A stretch of DNA of 53,032 nucleotides. It comes from Saprospiraceae bacterium. Lineage in GTDB: Bacteria > Bacteroidota > Bacteroidia > Chitinophagales > Saprospiraceae. The DNA lies in contig JAJCYI010000137.1 of assembly GCA_029263015.1 (NCBI GenBank), forward strand, positions 1 through 53,032. Reading direction: 5' to 3'. The translations under genes were made by a program, and so were the position numbers. The notes below the pieces were generated by a model. That model had not been told where the DNA came from. It saw only the letters and a list, made by a program, of their open reading frames with translations, and did not search any database. Positions 8,860 to 17,165 of the stretch are shown piece by piece; the first letter of the stretch is position 1, and each line of letters opens with the position of its first letter.

Positions 8860-9783
8860 TTACAACTTCTCTGTCAGCGCAGGTACCACATCAAACAAAT
8901 CCTCGGTCGTGCCATAATCTGCATAATCAAAAATCGGTGCATTGGCATCGGTATTTATGGCAATGATGCAATCGGCATCTTTCATGCCCTCAATATGCTC
9001 CGGCGCACCGCTGATGCCAACAGCGATATATACTTTTGGTTTTACTTTCAAACCAGACTTGCCCACCTGACGTGTTTTGGGCAACCATTTGCTATCGACA
9101 ATAGGACGGGAGCAAGAAAGCGCGGCACCGAGTTTGTCGGCCAATACCTGCACCACTTCCATATTGTCCTCGTTCTGGATGCCACGTCCAACGCTCACTA
9201 ATACGTCCGTTGCGGTAATGTCCACATCCCCCCCTTCGGGTTCTATGAGTTGTTTGAATTTTATTTTCAAGCCGCTCAGGTCGGGTGCAGCTACTTCTTC
9301 CACCGCTGCGCCACTGCCCTTTCCAGCATCGACTGGGAATGACCCGGCCAATACGGAGGCAATAAAATCTCCCTCGACCGCTGATTCTACGCTCATTTTT
9401 CCACCATATAATTGGCTGGTCACACTGCCTTCAGAAACGTCGGAAGCATAAGCTATGAGCGGCATATTGCAATCAATGCTCAAGCCTGCAGCGATGTCCA
9501 TGCCCTGCGAAGTATTGCCCACCAAAACGATATTTGGGGTATGGCTGCCCACCAATGAAACAATTGTTTTGCAATATGCTTCGGGGTTGAAATTTGCCAA
9601 CTCCGGACTATCTACATATAAAACTTTATCAGCAGCAAAATCACTGGCCATGTCTTTTGCGCCGCTGCCAAGCAATACCGCTATGACATCGCCACCGAGG
9701 CTTTTTGCTTTACCCAGCATTTCATAAGTAATGTCCTCTACTTCGCCGTTTAAATGTTCGGCTATTACAAATATCTTACTCAT
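8860..9783 (-). CDS. etfA: Electron transfer flavoprotein alpha subunit
   Basis: A 307-aa EtfA-type protein. The N-terminal half is the ETF fold. The C-terminal FAD-binding half has the family motifs VSVGRGIQ, ASCSRP-like LSCSRPIVD, GQVG-like RQVGKSG, YIAVGISGAPEH and IIAINTDANAPIF. It would bind FAD with EtfB and carry electrons in the cytosol. It follows etfB after a palindromic heptamer spacer, and precedes the membrane EMO. In this cluster the electron donor is most likely the sHdr complex or its oxidised LbpA product rather than an acyl-CoA dehydrogenase; that is inference from context. Confidence 0.93.
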   Translation of the reverse strand: MSKIFVIAEHLNGEVEDITYEMLGKAKSLGGDVIAVLLGSGAKDMASDFAADKVLYVDSPELANFNPEAYCKTIVSLVGSHTPNIVLVGNTSQGMDIAAGLSIDCNMPLIAYASDVSEGSVTSQLYGGKMSVESAVEGDFIASVLAGSFPVDAGKGSGAAVEEVAAPDLSGLKIKFKQLIEPEGGDVDITATDVLVSVGRGIQNEDNMEVVQVLADKLGAALSCSRPIVDSKWLPKTRQVGKSGLKVKPKVYIAVGISGAPEHIEGMKDADCIIAINTDANAPIFDYADYGTTEDLFDVVPALTEKL

Positions 9784-9784
9784 A

Positions 9785-9893
9785 ATTAATTATAAATGCA
9801 AAATGATAAATAATAAATGTAAAAGTGAAAGCCACTTACTTTGTCTTATTTTTATATTTATTATTTATCATTTAATATTTTACATTAGATCAG
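9785..9893. repeat. Inverted heptamer array between etfB and etfA
   Basis: Left arm aaatgca-aaatgat-aaataat-aaatgta; the right arm is its approximate complement (tattatttatcattt...acatt). Both arms have a 7-bp period. Confidence 0.75.
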
Positions 9894-10645
9894 ATTTTCC
9901 CTTTAATAATATCCGCCAGTTTCCCTGCCACATCTTCCGCCGACCCGCTCAACATTTCCGCTCCTCCCCCACTCTCTGGCTTGAACATACGGCTGACTGA
10001 AGAACCCGCAGAAACACTTACGTCGCCCGCCGATACTTCTTCCAAATCGGTGGAACGCATCGCCCGACGGACTTTTGCAACTGGCACATATCGCGGCGTT
10101 TCCCTTGCAGCCTGAATACCCAAAACAATAGGAGTGGCAGCCTCAAACTCGGCTACCATGCCGCCGCCGTACTCTTTGGTGACATTTACACTGTCACCAT
10201 TTACGGCAACACCGGTCACGACGCTGATGTGCGGCACATTCATATAATGTGCCAGCAAAACGCCCAACTGTCCGTCTCGATCTTCCACCGACTGCACACC
10301 CGTAAATACCAAATCGGCGCCCATGCCCTGAATGGCATTTGCAAAAGCTTTGGCCGCTTCATGATTAGAGACGTTACCTTCTATCCCAGTCACTTTCACT
10401 ACTTTATCCGCTCCTTTTGCAGCAGCTGCATATAGGGCTTTGTCAATATCGTCGCCGTCCAATGCGATGGCGGTAACAGTGCCTCCACTGTCTTCTTTCA
10501 ACAAAAGTGCTTCTTCCAAAGCATGGTCGTCAAATTCATTGACTTTAAATTTGAGCCACTCCCGGTCAAGGTCTTTTCCCGAAGAATCTATTTCCAGTTC
10601 TTCGACCAAATCGGGCACTTGTTTGATTGGTACTATGATGTTCAT
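9890..10645 (-). CDS. etfB: Electron transfer flavoprotein beta subunit
   Basis: A 251-aa EtfB-type protein starting MNIIVPIKQVPD, which is the normal family N-terminus; the longer frame upstream only translates the heptamer array. Family features are the NEFDDHALEEAL segment, TGVQSVEDRDGQ near the nucleotide site and PRYVPVAKVRRA. It pairs with EtfA (8860-9783). EtfAB genes are reported in one of the two known kinds of sHdr cluster, where they are thought to accept electrons. It lies directly downstream of a LipS-type gene on the same strand. Confidence 0.93.
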   Translation of the reverse strand: MNIIVPIKQVPDLVEELEIDSSGKDLDREWLKFKVNEFDDHALEEALLLKEDSGGTVTAIALDGDDIDKALYAAAAKGADKVVKVTGIEGNVSNHEAAKAFANAIQGMGADLVFTGVQSVEDRDGQLGVLLAHYMNVPHISVVTGVAVNGDSVNVTKEYGGGMVAEFEAATPIVLGIQAARETPRYVPVAKVRRAMRSTDLEEVSAGDVSVSAGSSVSRMFKPESGGGAEMLSGSAEDVAGKLADIIKGKI

Positions 10646-10760
10646 ATTTAATTTAAAATTTAAAATGATAAATTTAAAATGCAAAAGTAACAGCCCGTTC
10701 TTAAGAACTATGAAAAAATAAATTTACAATTTTGACTGTTTCTTTTGCCCTTATTTTTTA
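10645..10760. repeat. Heptamer-periodic spacer between lipS-like gene and etfB
   Basis: Repeats of ttaaaat and gataaat with a 7-bp period at 10645-10690, and a weaker complementary arm at 10718-10760. Confidence 0.6.
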
Positions 10761-11846
10761 CATTACCAATTTCTCCAATTCCAGCTCTTGCCGTATCAGC
10801 ACCAAATCATCCGTGGCAGGAAGGAATGGAAAATCTCGGTGCGACTCACTCGGACGATAACTACCATAAGGACGAGTACAGCCAGGCTCGCCGTTTTCGC
10901 CTGGGCAACCATTGGTCATAAATGGTACGCCACCGTCAAGGGTTTTTAATACCTTATTTATTTTGGAGGCAAAAATTCCCAAGCCGACTATATTTTCTTC
11001 TTCGTTAAATTTAATGCTCTTGCGCTCCAATCCATATTCTTCGATTAAATGTTTGACCAATTGAATACGCCGCCAGCGTTTGATTTTTGATTTTGGATAA
11101 TTCCCCATGCGGGAGTCGGGTTCGGGATTAAAACAAAATAAATATGCGAGGATTTGTTTTTCTTTTAAATCATAAAACATATCCACCATCTCCATGTCTG
11201 TTTCGCCGAGGCCGACAACGGTATGGATGTTTACTTTCCATGGGCCATATATTTCACGGGAATAATTAATAACATCCCAATAATTTTTCCATTTCAAACC
11301 TCCCTGCGGAACGTTGGTTCGTCGATCAAAAAATAAATTTTCGGTAATGGCATCCAAGCCTACGCCGATCATGTCTGCCCCCAAATCCTTAAGGGCTTGC
11401 AGGCGTTCCCTATTTAATGTAGGTGGTGCGACCAAGAGAGAAAGTGGCGTTTTCACATTTTTGCAAATCTTCTCTGTTATTTCATAAGTGTCCTTATATG
11501 CCGAGCCATGTGTTACCATAGAAATGCAAAGACGGGTCATTTTATCTTCGTATTTCACCATACGGTCAATAACCAAATCCGTTTCGTACATTGGCCAGTC
11601 CACCCGAATAAAGGATTTGTCTTCATAATCGCCGGGACGGGTGCGAGCCAAGCCACAATAGGCACAATCAGAAAGGCAGCCGTTGTCGTAATTCAACAAA
11701 ATATTAATGCCTCCAAATTCAAAGTCTCTGGTAAAACGCCCCGACTGCAAACGCAGCGCCATTGCGCTTGCAGCACTCAGCCGAATAAATTCGGGGCTTT
11801 CTTTTTTTTGCTCAACAGGAGTTAAAGTTGGTAAAGGGAAATCCAT
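10758..11846 (-). CDS. BioB-like radical SAM enzyme, LipS1/LipS2-type lipoyl synthase component
   Basis: A 362-aa radical SAM protein with the cluster motif C57-x3-C61-x2-C64 (CLSDCAYC), as in biotin synthase relatives. A C-terminal pair of cysteines lies in NGCPGENGEPGC. The start MDFPLPTL at 11844-11846 is chosen because the upstream extension is heptamer repeat. The known LipS1/LipS2 pair inserts the two sulfurs into octanoyl groups on LbpA and replaces LipA. A second radical SAM gene (14235-15224), two lipoate ligases and two LbpA genes nearby support that role. Which of the two is LipS1 cannot be decided here. It lies downstream of the second lipoate ligase. Confidence 0.78.
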   Translation of the reverse strand: MDFPLPTLTPVEQKKESPEFIRLSAASAMALRLQSGRFTRDFEFGGINILLNYDNGCLSDCAYCGLARTRPGDYEDKSFIRVDWPMYETDLVIDRMVKYEDKMTRLCISMVTHGSAYKDTYEITEKICKNVKTPLSLLVAPPTLNRERLQALKDLGADMIGVGLDAITENLFFDRRTNVPQGGLKWKNYWDVINYSREIYGPWKVNIHTVVGLGETDMEMVDMFYDLKEKQILAYLFCFNPEPDSRMGNYPKSKIKRWRRIQLVKHLIEEYGLERKSIKFNEEENIVGLGIFASKINKVLKTLDGGVPFMTNGCPGENGEPGCTRPYGSYRPSESHRDFPFLPATDDLVLIRQELELEKLVM

Positions 11847-11847
11847 T

Positions 11848-11990
11848 TTTTTATTAAATGTAAAATGCAAAATATTAAATGATAAATTCAAAAGTGCCGC
11901 TCCTGCCCAATCAAAAATATTTTCCCACGCATTGTCGTCCACTTTTACATTTTATATTTATCATTTATTATTTTACATTTATTTCTTTGG
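11848..11990. repeat. Inverted heptamer array between lpl-2 and lipS-like gene
   Basis: Left arm aaatgta-aaatgca-aaatatt-aaatgat (11855-11890) and right complementary arm 11942-11983, both of 7-bp period, about 50 bp apart. Confidence 0.75.
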
Positions 11991-13089
11991 GATAATAGCA
12001 CGACCCCTGATAATTATGTTTAACTTCTTTCATTGCCCCCATTGCCGCTCGCCAAATTGAATCGAAAATTTCTTTATCAGTCAGGTCAATGTTATTAGTA
12101 TTAAATTTTAAAAATGCTTTTCGAACCACTTGCATAATTTTTTCTTTATCCAGCGGACTCCATTTTAATTGTGCTTCGATATTTTTAAATAGGTTTTCAT
12201 GTTCCGTAAAATCGCCCGTAATCAGTACGCTTTTAATCGTTTCCCCTTTCAGGGCAACATAAGTTCGCAATAAACCCGCAGCCGTTTTCTTCAAGCCCAT
12301 TCCCGTCATATCAGACTGGGGGGAGTTTTGGAAAATCCAATCATCGTTGCGGTATCGTGCATTCACCAGTTTTTTAATTTCTGTTTTTTCAGAATCAGTA
12401 ATTGATTTTTCGGTCAACTGAATATTAAAATATTTTTCAAAATTATCTGCTACTATTTGCCGAACTTCCTCAGCAGTTATATTCCGTTTTAATTCTCTCG
12501 AAATAGTTGTGATACGTTGCTCGACTTTATGGATTTGTTTTTTGTCACCGATTTTTTGGAGGGGAATATTTAATACTTTTAGCATCACCGGAATATCCAA
12601 ATCGACAAGCAAACTGGTATGGAATTGAATCGCTCCATGTGGATTGACGTGAATGCCGAGCCCAGCGATTTTTTTTCCATTTACCACCAAATCATTTTTC
12701 CCCTGAAAGCCCGCTTTTATTCCCAGCTGCTCCAACGCCTTTAAAACAGGAGTCGAAAATATATGGTACAATTCTCTCGTATTTTCCGAATCAAAAGTAT
12801 TTGCCGTGGCAAGGCATAAACCCAATTGACCCTCGCCCATAATTATCGCGCCTCCCCCTGTGAGTCGCCGTCCATATTGAAAACCAGATTTGCGGATAGC
12901 TTCCAAATCAAGTTCTGCATGTATGTTCTGAAAGCGGCCAACGAGGGTGCAATAATTTTTATAGGTATATAAGCGTAAGGTTGCTTCCGAACTTGTTTTG
13001 TCGGAATAGGTATCCATTAAAAACTCGTCGGTGGCCAAGCCGTGGTCGGCAGTGACGTTGTCTTCTTTTATGTAGTGCCAATTGGTCAT
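11968..13089 (-). CDS. Lipoate-protein ligase, second copy
   Basis: A 373-aa LplA-family protein. It would activate lipoate or octanoate with ATP and attach it to a lysine of a lipoyl domain. Motifs: RRLTGGGAIIM for the substrate pocket and NGKKIAGLG carrying the family lysine. It also has a C-terminal accessory domain (from about residue 260). It is only distantly similar to the ligase at 23434-24504, so the two may serve different LbpA proteins or different steps. It sits between the YeeE/YedE genes and a LipS-type radical SAM gene, which ties it to LbpA maturation. Confidence 0.88.
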   Translation of the reverse strand: MTNWHYIKEDNVTADHGLATDEFLMDTYSDKTSSEATLRLYTYKNYCTLVGRFQNIHAELDLEAIRKSGFQYGRRLTGGGAIIMGEGQLGLCLATANTFDSENTRELYHIFSTPVLKALEQLGIKAGFQGKNDLVVNGKKIAGLGIHVNPHGAIQFHTSLLVDLDIPVMLKVLNIPLQKIGDKKQIHKVEQRITTISRELKRNITAEEVRQIVADNFEKYFNIQLTEKSITDSEKTEIKKLVNARYRNDDWIFQNSPQSDMTGMGLKKTAAGLLRTYVALKGETIKSVLITGDFTEHENLFKNIEAQLKWSPLDKEKIMQVVRKAFLKFNTNNIDLTDKEIFDSIWRAAMGAMKEVKHNYQGSCYYPKEINVK

Positions 13090-13104
13090 TTACAAATGAT
13101 AAAT

Positions 13105-13512
13105 TCAATGAGGTAACTTGCCCCGGAAATATCCATATAAAAAAGTACCGGTCATGGCAGCCAGCAGGAACACGATCAGCACGGTGTAGCCGCTCCCCAA
13201 TAAAATGAACATAGGCCCAGGGCATATCCCCGCCAGTGCCCAACCAAGTCCAAAAATAAACCCGCCAAAAATGTAGCGTTTCCAATTCGTGTCTTTGTCT
13301 TGAATGGTAATTTCTTTTCCTTCCAATGATTTCAAGTGAACCTTTTTGATGAATTGAACCACGATGATGCCGATGGCAATAGCAGACAAGATGATTCCAT
13401 ACATGTGGAAGGATTGGAAATGGAACATTTCGTAAATCCTGAACCACGAAATAGCCTCTGACTTGTATAGCGTGATACCAAAAAGAATTCCCACGATAAT
13501 ATATCTTGACAT
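13105..13512 (-). CDS. YeeE/YedE-type membrane protein, second half
   Basis: An approximately 135-aa membrane protein with about four hydrophobic segments and the family motif GLGWALAGICPGP, whose cysteine is the conserved sulfur-handling residue of YeeE/YedE (sulf_transp) proteins. ATGs at 13510-13512 and 13516-13518 are both possible starts; the longer frame is unlikely. Split two-gene YeeE/YedE systems occur in many bacteria, with the partner here at 13614-14210. Members of the family import thiosulfate or other sulfur compounds. Placement inside an sHdr cluster supports import of the substrate sulfur. Confidence 0.85.
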   Translation of the reverse strand: MSRYIIVGILFGITLYKSEAISWFRIYEMFHFQSFHMYGIILSAIAIGIIVVQFIKKVHLKSLEGKEITIQDKDTNWKRYIFGGFIFGLGWALAGICPGPMFILLGSGYTVLIVFLLAAMTGTFLYGYFRGKLPH

Positions 13513-13613
13513 TCGCATAACTAACCTGTTTTTTTGTTGACTCCTATGCTTTCCAGAAATTGGAATTTTAAGTAACAAAGGTTACTTACCAGCATTGCTT
13601 GGAGTTTATTATT

Positions 13614-14210
13614 TCACCCAAATATTAGCGGAAATATTACATGGGTCATAAAAAGGCCTCCTGCAAAAAACCCGACTACAGCATACATTGACCCTAACTG
13701 CAGGGCCGACATGCCACTGATGGCATGTCCAGAAGTGCATCCGCCAGCATACCGGGCGCCAAATCCAACAAGGAAGCCACCAACAACAATAACGAGCAAT
13801 CCCCTCATGGTAAAAAGCGCCTTCCAGTCATAAAATTCAGGAATCAAAGGCACATGCCCTTCTTCGAAATTGAAACCGAGTTCCTGTAAGCTTTCTACTG
13901 TTGCTGCCGATACGTGTGCAATATTGCCGTCCACCGGAGTAAAATGGCGGGCTGCCAAATAGCCTCCGAAAACAGCACCAAGCGCCACCAAAAGATTCCA
14001 TCCTTGTGATTTCCAATCGAACTTAAAAAAGTCCGCCAGATCACCGGCCCCGTCAGCAGCACACATGACCCGGAAATTGGCCGACATGCCGAACTCTTTG
14101 CCGAAAAACAATAGGATGAACATAATAAGGGCAATCATCGGCCCAGCCACCCACCAAGGCCATGGCTGTGAAATGAATTCTATGAATTCCAATATCCATT
14201 CAGGCGTCAT
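13614..14210 (-). CDS. YeeE/YedE-family sulfur-compound transporter, first half
   Basis: A 198-aa inner-membrane protein with about five hydrophobic segments. The signature GGCTSGHAISG places the conserved cysteine at residue 158. The N-terminal half has a soluble-looking stretch (residues 90-130) between membrane segments. It pairs with the shorter YeeE/YedE protein immediately downstream; together they match the two-part transporters linked to thiosulfate or sulfane sulfur uptake. It follows a LipS-type gene in the sHdr cluster, which suggests delivery of sulfur to TusA/DsrE. Confidence 0.87.
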   Translation of the reverse strand: MTPEWILEFIEFISQPWPWWVAGPMIALIMFILLFFGKEFGMSANFRVMCAADGAGDLADFFKFDWKSQGWNLLVALGAVFGGYLAARHFTPVDGNIAHVSAATVESLQELGFNFEEGHVPLIPEFYDWKALFTMRGLLVIVVGGFLVGFGARYAGGCTSGHAISGMSALQLGSMYAVVGFFAGGLFMTHVIFPLIFG

Positions 14211-14234
14211 AAAGAATAATATTTATTAATTATT

Positions 14235-15224
14235 TCAAGTCCCACAGGAACAACTATTTTCAAAGAACAATGACTTCAAACCCATCCCTTCAGAATGCGA
14301 CACGATCCCCTCCGCCGGAAAAGCAATTCCGTTCAGCCCTGCTTCCACCGCCGCTTTATCCACTATTTTTTTATACTCCCCCAGTGGCCGAGCGCAGCCG
14401 ACCATGATATAGGTGTCGGGCATTTTCAGCCGTGCTTTTACAAAAAACTCAGCCACATCATCAGTAGGCGGTGGTTCGATACCCCACATTATAGTGTCGC
14501 TCATTGGGATTAAAATAACCACGACCAACGAGTGGACCGGGTATTTTGCAATCATATCGAGGGCGGTGTATTCGCCCAAAAATTTGCCATAGTGCAAACC
14601 CAAAATTACATGTGGGCGCAGGCTCAATTCATATTTCGACAATAATGCCAGCGAGTTATCATAATCTTCAATCGTGGCATCGAGATGATATACTTCTTTA
14701 ATTGTTTCGTTCGCTCCAATGATATCAATGGCGACCCCGTCAACCCCCGCATTTTTTAGCGCAGCTACTTCTGCCTCGTCCGACACCAATCCTGTGTGCA
14801 TGATTACCTTCAACCCCAGTTCCTCCCTGATGCGCTTGATGTCGCCTATATGTTTCATAAAAGGCACTTCTCCCGTTTTTTTTGAGCCGCCACTAATTAG
14901 CACGGATTCGGTTCCGATTGCCGCCATTTTCTGGCACATGGTAAAAAGTCCCTCCTTCTGGTCGAGGGGGATCATTGGTTCGAGGATTTTTTTATTGCAA
15001 TGGTCACAGTCAAGGGCACAGCCGTCACCTGTCAAACTTATCGGCAAGAAAGCATTGGGATTTTTTTGCTCAAATTCAGGAATAGCATAGCTTTTTAAGC
15101 CCGGGGCAAAATATTTTATTTCGTCGGGAAAATTTGCTTGGCGAACAGCGAATGCTTCCCGCCGTAATTTTCCCATATTTATGGGAGCACGTTTTACTGC
15201 ACCTTTATATTCTAAATCTATCAT
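14235..15224 (-). CDS. Radical SAM protein, LipS1/LipS2-type lipoyl synthase component
   Basis: A 329-aa radical SAM protein with C69-x3-C73-x2-C76 (CALDCDHC). The C-terminus ends in CSCGT, with two further cysteines at 325 and 327 that might bind an auxiliary cluster. Its ATG overlaps the TGA of LbpA-2 by 4 bp (ATGA), so the two are translationally coupled. That coupling to a lipoyl-carrier gene, and a second radical SAM protein at 10758-11846, make a role in sulfur insertion into the LbpA lipoyl group the best reading. The exact LipS1 versus LipS2 identity is open. Confidence 0.8.
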   Translation of the reverse strand: MIDLEYKGAVKRAPINMGKLRREAFAVRQANFPDEIKYFAPGLKSYAIPEFEQKNPNAFLPISLTGDGCALDCDHCNKKILEPMIPLDQKEGLFTMCQKMAAIGTESVLISGGSKKTGEVPFMKHIGDIKRIREELGLKVIMHTGLVSDEAEVAALKNAGVDGVAIDIIGANETIKEVYHLDATIEDYDNSLALLSKYELSLRPHVILGLHYGKFLGEYTALDMIAKYPVHSLVVVILIPMSDTIMWGIEPPPTDDVAEFFVKARLKMPDTYIMVGCARPLGEYKKIVDKAAVEAGLNGIAFPAEGIVSHSEGMGLKSLFFENSCSCGT

Positions 15225-15691
15225 GCTGCTCTTTGCGTTTCACTTATGGGTTCAGCTAACCAGCCTTTTTTTTCATATCTGGTAATTTCGGATTCAAACC
15301 AAGCCGTCACTTTATCATCACCAGACAACAGACCCTCTAATTCATTTAATTCGCTTATTTCCATTTCAATCAGCCAGCCTTTTCCATATGGATCGGTATT
15401 TATAAGGCGTGGGTTTTCGAGGACTTTTTCATTAACGGCTATTATTTTTCCCGTCATTGGCGCTTTTAAATGGCCGACGTGTTTTTCCGCTTCCACACTT
15501 CCAAAACTATTTCCTCTTGAAATGGAGGTGCCAACATCTTCTATCCTGATAGAGACAAAGGAGCCTGTCGTCTCCTGTACTAATGGACTCATGCCAATGC
15601 GGGCGGTATTGCCGTCAATGTCCAGCCAAAAACCTTCATCGGTAGCGTATGATACGTCAGTCCGGATATTGAAGTTTTTTACTTTTTTCAT
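15221..15691 (-). CDS. lbpA2: Lipoate-binding protein LbpA-2 (GcvH-like)
   Basis: A 156-aa GcvH-fold protein. The lipoyl lysine is K70 in SVEAEKHVG, followed by the APMTGKI turn and the GKGWLIEM strand typical of GcvH. No gcvT or gcvP genes are present, and a specialised LbpA is expected in an sHdr cluster, where the lipoyl arm carries sulfur intermediates. It follows hdrC2B2 and overlaps the start of the downstream radical SAM gene by 4 bp. It is diverged from LbpA-1 (21856-22329). The sequence alone does not show whether both are lipoylated. Confidence 0.9.
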   Translation of the reverse strand: MKKVKNFNIRTDVSYATDEGFWLDIDGNTARIGMSPLVQETTGSFVSIRIEDVGTSISRGNSFGSVEAEKHVGHLKAPMTGKIIAVNEKVLENPRLINTDPYGKGWLIEMEISELNELEGLLSGDDKVTAWFESEITRYEKKGWLAEPISETQRAA

Positions 15692-15699
15692 AAATTATT

Positions 15700-15745
15700 T
15701 TTACTGGACATTAGACGTTAGACAATAGATTTTAGACATTTTACC
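15700..15745. repeat. Heptamer-periodic spacer between hdrC2B2 and lbpA2
   Basis: Degenerate gacgtta-gacaata-gatttta-gacattt units with a 7-bp period at 15705-15740. Confidence 0.6.
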
Positions 15746-15766
15746 ATAAAAACAATTGTGTGTATT

Positions 15767-17026
15767 TCAAAGCGCTTCCTCGATCAATTCCACAATGTCT
15801 TTCACTAAAAGTTTACCCTCATTGCCAGTTGATTTGACCGCATCCTCAAATCGGGAAACTTCATACGGGCAGCAAATTGCCAGCACATCCGCACCTGTTG
15901 CAACTGCCTCCCGCACCCTGTTTTCAGAAAGGCGTTCGCTCACGTGGTCGGCCATGAAGCCATCCAGCCACATGCCGCCACCGCCACCGCCACAGCAAAA
16001 ACTTTGTTCTCGGCAACGTCCCATTTCAATCAGTTCAATGCCAGGAATTGCGGTGAGGCAATTTCTTGGTGCATCAAATTCGCCATTGTGCCTACCGAGG
16101 TAACAGGGATCATGGAATGTGACTTTATAATCCAGTTTTTTTGTAAAAGTTAATTTCTCCATTAATGGCGCGAGATAAGTAGTATAATGGATGGTCTCGA
16201 ATTTACCACCATGTTTTGGATATTCCTTGCGGAAAGCATTGAGGGCATGGGGGTCGGTGACCAATACTTTTTTGACTTTATATTTATTGAAAAGGCCAAT
16301 ATTGTGCTCGGCAAATTCTTCAAAAAGTCCCGTCTCGCCAGCCAATCTTTGGGAGTCGCAAGAACATTTCTCCTCCGCTCCCAATATGCCGTAATCTGTC
16401 CCCAATAATTTAAATATACGGGCGAGGGCACGGGTAGCATCTTTCCCCCTCCCATGATATGCCGGATAACATTCGACAAACCAGAGTAAATCCACGGGGC
16501 GTTTTATTTCTTTCATAATCGGCACTTCCACACCAGCGTCTTTTACCCAGTCTGCCCGCTTGCGCTGCGACTCGCCCATGGGGTTTCCATATTCAAAAGT
16601 ATTTTCAAAAACCTCTTGCAGTTCGTCTGGAACGTTGCCTTCCATGACGGCCTCTTCCCGTACTGCTGGCATTATTTTTATCATGTCCACTTCTTTGGGA
16701 CATACACGCAGGCAATTCATGCAAGTGGTACATTTCCAAAGATCATCATCCGTAAATAGGTCAAGCCCCAACTGGAGCTTGCGGAATATTTTCTGGGGGC
16801 CATATTCGCCAACTTGGTCAACGGGACATACGGGAATGCACTGCCCACATTGGTAACACCAGCCCATGGACTCTGCCCCAGCTAAATCGGTCACCTTGTC
16901 CAAGCCATCGGTATCATAATCGAAAATGACCCGTTGTTCGAACATCCGGTTCCAGTTCGCCGATAGCTCGATGCCTTCGACCGTGACCGATTCTTTTTCT
17001 ATGATTTGCGATTTATCTACTGGCAT
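15767..17026 (-). CDS. Fused sHdrC2-B2-like heterodisulfide reductase subunit
   Basis: A 419-aa soluble protein starting MPVDKSQ; the longer frame is heptamer repeat. Residues 57-67 and 99-109 are two [4Fe-4S] motifs (GWCYQCGQCIPVCP, KCTTCMNCLRVCP), the HdrC part. The HdrB/HdrD-like CCG part follows. Its first motif is atypical (C186, KCSCD at 221-223). The second is complete: C308 in DPCYLG, C344-C345 in FCCGGGG and CCP at 385. In described type I sHdr clusters hdrC2 and hdrB2 are separate genes; here they form one frame. It lies between Hyp and LbpA-2. It could also be viewed as the HdrB3-like subunit of type II clusters. It is paralogous to the soluble half of EMO. Confidence 0.86.
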   Translation of the reverse strand: MPVDKSQIIEKESVTVEGIELSANWNRMFEQRVIFDYDTDGLDKVTDLAGAESMGWCYQCGQCIPVCPVDQVGEYGPQKIFRKLQLGLDLFTDDDLWKCTTCMNCLRVCPKEVDMIKIMPAVREEAVMEGNVPDELQEVFENTFEYGNPMGESQRKRADWVKDAGVEVPIMKEIKRPVDLLWFVECYPAYHGRGKDATRALARIFKLLGTDYGILGAEEKCSCDSQRLAGETGLFEEFAEHNIGLFNKYKVKKVLVTDPHALNAFRKEYPKHGGKFETIHYTTYLAPLMEKLTFTKKLDYKVTFHDPCYLGRHNGEFDAPRNCLTAIPGIELIEMGRCREQSFCCGGGGGGMWLDGFMADHVSERLSENRVREAVATGADVLAICCPYEVSRFEDAVKSTGNEGKLLVKDIVELIEEAL

Positions 17027-17029
17027 AAC

Positions 17030-17165
17030 AGTTAAAAATGTAAAATGCAAAATGATAAATGTAAAATCTAAAAATGGCAGCACCTATTCGATTTAGAAAC
17101 CTTACTTCGTACGATGAAGCCTCGTTTTACATTTATTATTTATCATTTGATATTTTAAATTTAAT
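17030..17165. repeat. Inverted heptamer array between hyp and hdrC2B2
   Basis: Left arm aaatgta-aaatgca-aaatgat-aaatgta-aaatcta (17036-17072) and right arm its approximate complement (17127-17163), 7-bp period in both. Confidence 0.78.

Noticed and set aside
15767-17083. Longer N-terminus of hdrC2B2 (and similar extensions of lipS, etfB, mrp and bchI frames)
   Set aside because: The extra residues translate intergenic heptamer repeats (LHFTF-type strings) or spacer DNA; internal ATGs match family starts.
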